Source: Gemmatimonadaceae bacterium
Lineage (GTDB): Bacteria; Gemmatimonadota; Gemmatimonadetes; Gemmatimonadales; Gemmatimonadaceae
Direction: 5' to 3'
DNA length: 32,322 nt
Assembly (NCBI GenBank): GCA_014377535.1
Contig: JACMPK010000197.1
Coordinates: 1-32,322 of the forward strand
Under the pieces are notes generated by a model. The model saw nothing but the letters and a program-made list of their open reading frames with translations. It was not told where the DNA came from and searched no databases. This document shows, piece by piece, positions 30,401-32,322 of the stretch (within the stretch, counting starts at the first letter, position 1; each line of letters begins with the position of its first letter). The translations under genes and the position numbers were made by a program.

Positions 30401-30597
30401 ATGAGCAGTTCGCGGCGAAACCGCTCCAGCGACAGTTCGCCAGCCAGCTCGGGCGGCAGCACCTTGAGCGCTACGCGGCGGCCCAGCGCCACCTCCTCGG
30501 CAGCGAATACACGACTCATGCCGCCCCCGCCCAGTTCTCGCTCGAGCCGGTACGTGGCCCGCAACTCGTGCTGCAGCTTCGCGAAGGAAAGGGTCAT
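27436..30597 (-). CDS. Membrane serine/threonine protein kinase with TPR-like C-terminus
   Basis: Protein of 1053 aa. The N-terminal Hanks-type kinase domain (about 16-285) is complete: glycine loop LGGGGMSRV (22-30), lysine 45 in VALKVL, catalytic loop HRDIKPEN (137-144), DFG (156-158) and [10 protein letters not shown] (185-194). About three hydrophobic segments follow (about 305-325, 330-350, 388-408), so the kinase is likely cytoplasmic and the rest periplasmic or re-entrant. Residues about 425-560 resemble a TolB-N/FlgO-like domain ([20 protein letters not shown]). The remainder, to the C-terminus, looks helical and TPR-like. It resembles the large kinases with TPR tails common in Gemmatimonadota and Acidobacteria; signal and targets are unknown. 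ATG 30597 places the kinase domain at the usual distance; a GTG at 30654 is the alternative. Confidence 0.92.
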   Translation of the reverse strand: MTLSFAKLQHELRATYRLERELGGGGMSRVFAAEEVALGRRVALKVLPPELAGELSLERFRRELLIAARLQQANIVPVLSAGDLDGVPWYTMPFVEGRSLRDRLTEAAGPVPPTEIVGIARDVARALAYAHARGIVHRDIKPENILLSAGTAVVTDFGIAKAVDAARTRGGTAGLTLTSAGLAIGTPAYMSPEQAMGDESIDGRADLYALGCVLHEACTGRLLFAAVTPQSQLAAHLSQAPVHVGTLRPDLPTHVADLIMTMLAKEPVARPASADAVLAALDGAPLTRSGSVASPEMRTAGALARWGAAAVAIVGIALAADRIIGLPEWGLPGAIAIALAGLPMVIGTGFIRRSARMAVRSPGLATGTMAGLAVQAAPYVSWHRTARMGALAAGAFGIGTAAFLGLRAAGIGPEGSLLANGKLKQSARLVVADFAASVADSSLARVAGEAVRTALSEGSVTSLMSPSDAAAALERMQRDPAAPLPLALARELAEREGVAAVVAGDLTRAGDGWIVGLRLVTTSGEELAAYRATANGTGELLEALERVSRKLRGRMGESLARVNQTPDLERVTTGSLDAFRLFAEGARAVDVEHDFDRAVLQLKKAVAIDSQFAMAWRKLGVAYANGRFGSSLSDSAYAKAFQFRDRLPGLERLRAEGSYYFSVLEDRPRAEQVYREMMQRFPAQFIRYGTTNYGNVLAGQRRFAEAESIARLIPVHLVQRYENLHGILLAQRKFLPADSVANEMARRFPDNLVVYRLRADRAWMLNDWDASTRQIEGAVTNAKRASDRAAAYGLLAGERWMRGRFIEGLDAREKARAMDAARGAESESAVVDSMGQALIDVNFRGRTAEGLARLARIGGVAALDTVPEERRKYSLMLYAYALAGKPTEAAAVLARMERMVPDTMRQRQAKVDLSFSRAEVALARKDAVTALRWADSTRTRGDGTAAFCWPCTEVLRARIYDTQEQPDSVLQILDRYLDISDPSRVEANEGDFLFLPWALKRSGELHASAGHIRKAVDRYELLIGLWGRADADMQPTVRDLRARVARLRERLPR

Positions 30598-30765
30598 CGC
30601 ATCCGGGCAGGGGTGAACGCACCTGAAAATCTCACCCGGCAGCGCGGGGCGCACCAGTCGATGCGTGCGAGCCAGGCGTCATCTCACCGGCCCACCTGCC
30701 GCCGCAGGCGTCGGGGCGCTCATTTGTGATAACTCTTCATACCGACCACTTCAGCACCAGCCGTC

Positions 30766-31968
30766 ATGTCGCGTCACCTCGCCGCCGTCTTCGTGCTCCT
30801 CATCGCTCCCGGAACCGCCCTGCTTGCCCAGCCGGGCAGCGGCAATCGGAGCACCAGCATTCGGGCAGGCGAGGCGTGCCCTGCCGGCATGACCGAGGTG
30901 CGTCCGCAAAACTGTCAGGCGCCAACGTTGCCTCCGCCCAGCATCGTGGACTATCGGCCGCGCTCCACGCTGGTGGCGCCGGCGCATCCGGTGTCGAAGG
31001 CGAAGTTCCCTGCCATCGACTTTCATGGGCATCCGTATTCGCAGCTCAATTCCGATGCTTCGCTGACCGAATTGGGAACGCAGCTGGACGCGCTCAACGT
31101 GCGGGTGATCGTGGCCGCCAACAACGTGTCCGGACCCGACTTGGTGCGGCAGATGACGCTGATCCGCGCCTCGGCCACCATGAAGGACCGGGTGCGGATC
31201 CTAGCCGGCGTGAACTTCAGCGGCGTGGGTCCCGGGTGGGCCGAAAAGGCCGTGGCGCAGCTCGAGGCGGATGTGGCAGCGGGTGCCGTGGGCATCGGCG
31301 AGATCGGCAAGGGGCTCGGGCTTTCCACGCGCAAGGCTGACGGCTCACGCCTGCAGATCGACGATCCGGCGCTGACGCCGATCTGGGACGCCGCCGCCCG
31401 ACTGAAGCTGCCGGTCTTCATCCACACGGCCGATCCGCAGGAGTTCTGGCAGCCCATCGACAACACGAACGAGCGGTGGCTTGAGCTCGCGCTCTTCCCG
31501 GGACGGCGGTATCCCGCGGACCAGTTCCCGTCATTCGAGACGCTGATGACGGAGCGCGACAATGTGCTGCGCCGCAATCCGAAGACGACGTTCGTGGTGG
31601 CCCACCTGGGCTGGCACGCCAATGATCTGGGCCGGCTGAGCAGGATGATGGATGCGATGCCGAACGTGCACGCCGAAGTCGGTGCGGTGCTGTACGACAT
31701 CGGTCGCCAGCCGCGCGCGGCGCATGATTTCTTCGTGCGCTACCAGGACCGCATCCTCTTCGGCAAGGACTCGTTCCAGCCGGAAGAGTATCCCTACTAC
31801 TGGCGCGTGTTCGAGACGCGCGACGACTATTTCGACTACTACCGCGACTATCACGCGTCGTGGAAGCTCTACGGCATCGACCTGCCGGATGCGGTGCTGA
31901 AAAAGGTGTATTTCGGCAATGCACTGCGGATCACGTCGCGACTGCTGCAGGGCGGATGGCCGCGATGA
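30766..31968 (+). CDS. Secreted amidohydrolase-family (TIM-barrel) metal-dependent hydrolase
   Basis: Exported 400-aa protein. A signal peptide (residues 1-21, ending LLAQ) is followed by a linker with two cysteines (C38, C50) that could form a disulfide. The catalytic domain has features of the amidohydrolase-2 (ACMSD-like) family: the metal-binding HxH in IDFHGHP (H87, H89), then GEIGKGLGL, FIHTADPQEF, VAHLGWHAND and a late FGKDSF aspartate. These fit a metal-dependent hydrolase or decarboxylase; substrate is unknown and the export makes a cytosolic ACMSD role unlikely. ATG 30766 has no clear ribosome site. It is divergent from the kinase gene, and the 168-base interval between them shows no convincing promoter or operator. 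Its stop directly abuts the stop of the GNAT gene. Confidence 0.88.
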   Translation: MSRHLAAVFVLLIAPGTALLAQPGSGNRSTSIRAGEACPAGMTEVRPQNCQAPTLPPPSIVDYRPRSTLVAPAHPVSKAKFPAIDFHGHPYSQLNSDASLTELGTQLDALNVRVIVAANNVSGPDLVRQMTLIRASATMKDRVRILAGVNFSGVGPGWAEKAVAQLEADVAAGAVGIGEIGKGLGLSTRKADGSRLQIDDPALTPIWDAAARLKLPVFIHTADPQEFWQPIDNTNERWLELALFPGRRYPADQFPSFETLMTERDNVLRRNPKTTFVVAHLGWHANDLGRLSRMMDAMPNVHAEVGAVLYDIGRQPRAAHDFFVRYQDRILFGKDSFQPEEYPYYWRVFETRDDYFDYYRDYHASWKLYGIDLPDAVLKKVYFGNALRITSRLLQGGWPR

Positions 31969-32322
31969 TCACCGTGCACCGAGCCGGCGATAGAAGACCG
32001 TTGTTGCCACGAGACCGCCATCAGGAAACAGCGCATAGTCCGGGATGACCCCGACGCGCTGCCAGCCCAGTCGCGCATAGAGCCGCTCCGCCGCGCCGCC
32101 GGTCACGGTGTCGAGCACCAGCAGCGTCCTGCCGCACTGCTGCGCGAGCAATTCGACCGCGAGCATGAGCGCCGCGCCGAGTCCGTGCCGACGCGCGCGT
32201 CGATGCACCAGCATCTTCGCCACGTCGGCGCGATGCGGCTGGTTGTCAGGCTGCGCGAGCACCAGCTGCACGGTTCCGCAGATACCGAGCGCATCCTCGG
32301 CCACCAGCAGCGCGCGTTCACC
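31969..32322 (-). CDS. GNAT-family N-acetyltransferase (5'-truncated by window edge)
   Basis: The frame is open to the right end of the window, so the N-terminus is missing; 117 residues are visible. The acetyl-CoA-binding motif A is seen in RRHGLGAALM (R/Q-x-x-G-x-G/A), followed by LLVLDT and AERLYARLGWQRVGVIPDYALFPDG (read as two adjoining parts), typical of the C-terminal half of GNAT enzymes. It should transfer an acetyl group from acetyl-CoA to an unknown amine. Convergent with the amidohydrolase, with no bases between the two stop codons. Confidence 0.85.
   Translation of the reverse strand, partial: GERALLVAEDALGICGTVQLVLAQPDNQPHRADVAKMLVHRRARRHGLGAALMLAVELLAQQCGRTLLVLDTVTGGAAERLYARLGWQRVGVIPDYALFPDGGLVATTVFYRRLGAR

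Overview
The window is about 32 kb of high-GC, almost fully coding chromosomal DNA from a Gram-negative (diderm) bacterium. The mix of genes (TamA/TamB outer-membrane assembly pair, large Ser/Thr kinase with a TPR tail, DUF255 protein, M20 dipeptidase, scarce Shine-Dalgarno signals, frequent GTG/TTG starts) suggests Gemmatimonadota or a neighbouring phylum. That placement is an inference from gene style, not from a marker tree. I see no rRNA, tRNA, CRISPR array, insertion sequence, phage gene or plasmid origin.

Layout. (1) 1-8077, plus strand: the 3' part of rho, then tamA and tamB, tightly packed. (2) 8177-10915, minus strand: an M20 dipeptidase and a membrane-anchored PHP-domain protein. 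(3) 11173-15134, plus strand: a DUF255/thioredoxin-domain protein and a long acyl-CoA dehydrogenase. (4) 15135-15455: the only long non-coding stretch, with a large inverted repeat and a duplicated copy of the nadC 3' end. (5) 15456-19636, minus strand: a complete de novo NAD operon, nrtR-nadB-nadA-nadC, led by its probable NrtR repressor. A palindrome over the nrtR promoter looks like the operator. (6) 19811-24654, plus strand and divergent from nrtR: a four-gene BMP-type nucleoside ABC transporter (binding protein, double ATPase, two permeases), followed by an MFS transporter. (7) 26180-27304: a ScyD/ScyE-type beta-propeller lipoprotein with a clear intrinsic terminator. (8) 27436-30597, minus strand: a Ser/Thr kinase with membrane segments and a TPR-like tail. 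(9) 30766-31968: a secreted amidohydrolase, meeting stop-to-stop a GNAT gene that runs off the right edge.

The most coherent unit is the NAD locus. Aspartate is oxidised by NadB, condensed to quinolinate by NadA and converted to nicotinate mononucleotide by NadC; NrtR probably represses this operon. The nucleoside-type transporter diverges from the same short intergenic region, so it may belong to the same regulon and might import a nucleoside precursor such as nicotinamide riboside. This is a hypothesis only.

The most unusual single observations are a Rho protein whose Walker A lysine is replaced by threonine, an abrupt switch in base composition inside the ABC ATPase gene at a G5C8 tract, a probable CTG start codon for tamB, and the duplicated nadC tail embedded in a palindromic repeat.
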